From positions 62,001 through 126,000 of the forward strand of contig CAJXQI010000014.1 in NCBI GenBank assembly GCA_913058395.1: 64,000 nt of DNA, in the 5' to 3' direction. This stretch comes from an uncultured Colwellia sp. Lineage in GTDB: Bacteria > Pseudomonadota > Gammaproteobacteria > Enterobacterales > Alteromonadaceae. The number at the start of each line of letters is the position of its first letter. Position 1 is the stretch's first letter. The position numbers were made by a program, and so were the translations under genes. Positions 62,531 through 64,000 of the stretch are shown piece after piece. Below the pieces are notes generated by a model. The model saw only the letters and a program-made list of their open reading frames with translations, did not search any database and had not been told where the DNA came from.

Positions 62531-62595
62531 CCGACATTATAAAGCAATGTCAGGTGACTTTACCTGACATTGCTTTATAATGTCGGCAATTTTTT
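62531..62595 (+). terminator. perfect 25-bp inverted repeat, terminator-like
   Basis: Arms 62531-62555 and 62562-62586 are exact reverse complements around the 6-base loop gactt-t, and a T run follows at 62590-62595. It probably terminates the GGDEF gene, but the stem is more than twice the usual length. Confidence 0.75.
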
Positions 62596-62669
62596 ATCAT
62601 TACAAACGGTAAGATGGCGTCACTTTTGACTGACAATTTTACCGTTAATTCGAACTTCAAGGTAAATAC

Positions 62670-64000
62670 ATGCGTGATCTTTATTGTGGTGAGGTGAATG
62701 AATCTCACATTGGCCAAGAAATAACTTTATGTGGTTGGGTAAACAAACGTCGAGATTTAGGCGCTGTTATATTTTTAGATTTACGCGATCGTGAAGGTCT
62801 TGTACAAGTTGTTTACGACCCTGATTTACAAGAAGTATTGAAAAAAGCGAATACTTTACGCAATGAGTTTTGTGTACAAATTAAAGGTAAAGTAAGAGCA
62901 CGCCCTGAAGGCCAAGTAAACAAAGATATGGCAACTGGTGGTATTGAAGTATTGGGCTTAGAGTTAACTATTTTAAATAAGTCAGCGCCATTACCACTAG
63001 ATCCAAACCAGAATAACTCAGAAGAGCAACGTTTAAAATATCGTTACCTTGACTTACGACGTCCGGAAATGACTGAGCGTATGCGTTTTCGTGCGAAAGT
63101 AACGTCGGCAGTACGTGAATCACTTGAATCACAAGACTTTTTAGATATTGAAACGCCAATTCTTACGGCAGCGACTCCTGAAGGTGCACGTGATTACTTA
63201 GTACCAAGCCGAACGCACAAAGGTCAATTCTTTGCCTTGCCGCAATCACCACAATTGTTCAAGCAATTGCTAATGATGTCGGGTATGGAACGTTACTATC
63301 AAATCGTTAAATGTTTCCGTGATGAAGATTTACGTGCTGACAGACAACCAGAATTTACTCAAATTGATATTGAAACGTCATTCATGACCTCTGATCAGGT
63401 GATGGCTGTTACTGAAAAAATGATCCGTGAGTTATTCCAAAAATTACTTAATGTTGATTTAGGTGAATTCCCACGTATGCCTTACTCTGAGGCAATGACG
63501 CGTTTTGGCTCTGATAAGCCTGATTTACGTAACCCACTTGAGATTGTTGACGTTGCTGACATTCTAAAAGATGTTGAGTTTAAAGTTTTCTCTGGTCCAG
63601 CTAACGATGAAAAAGGTCGTGTTGCTGTTATTTGTGTACCACAAGGCGCGGCTAAATTCTCTCGTAAAGGTATTGATGAGCTGACTAAGTTTGTTGGTAT
63701 TTATGGCGCGAAAGGTATGCCATGGTTGAAAGTGAATGACCGTGACGCTGGCCTTGAAGGCTTACAGTCACCAATTCTGAAATTCTTAACTGAAGATGCA
63801 GTTAACACATTATTAGATCGCGTTAATGCAAAAACTGGCGATATTATTTTCTTTGGCTCAGACACATACAATGTAGTAACTGAAGCATTAGGCGCATTAC
63901 GTCTTAAAATTGGTGAAGACCTTGAGTTATTACAAGGCGAGTGGAAACCACTTTGGGTTGTAGACTTCCCTATGTTTGAAGAAGTTGATGGCGGCATGCA
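62670..64000 (+). CDS. aspS: aspartyl-tRNA synthetase AspS, 5' part (cut by window end)
   Basis: 443 codons are visible of about 590 expected, and the frame is open to the window end. The start [16 protein letters not shown] is typical. An OB-fold anticodon-binding domain (about 1-105) is followed by the class II core with motif 1 in [21 protein letters not shown] and motif 2 in [19 protein letters not shown] (about 216-234). The bacterial insertion domain starts after about 290. It charges tRNA-Asp. A 25-bp hairpin separates it from the upstream gene, so it has its own promoter within about 80 bases. Confidence 0.97.
   Translation, partial: MRDLYCGEVNESHIGQEITLCGWVNKRRDLGAVIFLDLRDREGLVQVVYDPDLQEVLKKANTLRNEFCVQIKGKVRARPEGQVNKDMATGGIEVLGLELTILNKSAPLPLDPNQNNSEEQRLKYRYLDLRRPEMTERMRFRAKVTSAVRESLESQDFLDIETPILTAATPEGARDYLVPSRTHKGQFFALPQSPQLFKQLLMMSGMERYYQIVKCFRDEDLRADRQPEFTQIDIETSFMTSDQVMAVTEKMIRELFQKLLNVDLGEFPRMPYSEAMTRFGSDKPDLRNPLEIVDVADILKDVEFKVFSGPANDEKGRVAVICVPQGAAKFSRKGIDELTKFVGIYGAKGMPWLKVNDRDAGLEGLQSPILKFLTEDAVNTLLDRVNAKTGDIIFFGSDTYNVVTEALGALRLKIGEDLELLQGEWKPLWVVDFPMFEEVDGGM

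Overview
This is a 64-kb, low-GC chromosomal window from a marine gammaproteobacterium, most likely an Alteromonadales member of the Colwellia/Thalassotalea type. That placement is an inference from gene content and order, not a database match. Supporting evidence is the order ybfF-DUF2788-ybfE-fldA divergent from seqA-pgm, a psrA-like gene next to nagZ, the nhaB-dsbB pair, cmoA-cmoB, and AT-rich codon use. I see no rRNA, tRNA, CRISPR array, prophage or intact insertion sequence.

Layout. 1-4.1 kb: the tail of an unrecognised secreted protein, an ACE-like M2 peptidase lipoprotein, and a non-coding interval with three tandem 150-bp units, each ending in a minus-strand intrinsic terminator (candidate sibling sRNAs). 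4.1-9.8 kb: psrA-like regulator, nagZ, a DASS carboxylate transporter, dsbB, nhaB. 10.3-14.6 kb: a small accessory islet (TPR protein, membrane-anchored beta-rich protein, lipase-like hydrolase, small membrane protein) bracketed by two 80-bp direct repeats; the second repeat carries the promoter of the chemoreceptor gene that follows. 16.8-24.4 kb: an unrecognised 886-residue membrane-anchored protein, a VF530-family protein, a DUF2780 protein, an M19-like dipeptidase lacking metal ligands, an XRE/membrane-protein pair, and an AraC regulator.

24.6-32.1 kb: a three-gene operon divergent from the AraC gene, encoding an alkyl-DHAP-synthase-like flavoenzyme, a GlpD-like glycerol-3-phosphate dehydrogenase and an FGGY kinase, followed by a PhoD-like phosphatase. 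Together these suggest processing of glycerol ethers or glycerophosphates. 32.4-34.6 kb: an M48 peptidase with a pilin-like C-terminal half behind a perfect 19-bp hairpin, and a flavin reductase. 34.7-39.3 kb: the conserved fldA/ybfE/DUF2788/ybfF and seqA/pgm core. 39.4-45.1 kb: small secreted proteins, a GNAT enzyme, rlmF, a recX-family gene, a PspB-like protein and astE.

45.5-49.3 kb: branched-chain 2-oxoacid dehydrogenase operon (E1 alpha, E1 beta, E2), preceded by 62-64-bp tandem repeats with a conserved hairpin. 49.4-55.3 kb: an anchored coiled-coil protein with a candidate sRNA or attenuator in front, a LapG-like lipoprotein, a Ser/Thr kinase, a VOC protein, a bacteriohemerythrin and a patatin-like phospholipase. 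55.4-64 kb: dgt-type dNTPase, a solute-binding protein, cmoB, cmoA, a triple-SBP diguanylate cyclase and the start of aspS.

The most unusual material is non-coding: the tandem sRNA-like units, the promoter-containing direct repeats around the lipase islet, tandem repeats that overlap stop codons, and several long perfect hairpins. The most unusual proteins are the M48-pilin fusion, the M19 homologue with a broken metal site, and the alkyl-DHAP-synthase/GlpD/FGGY gene set.
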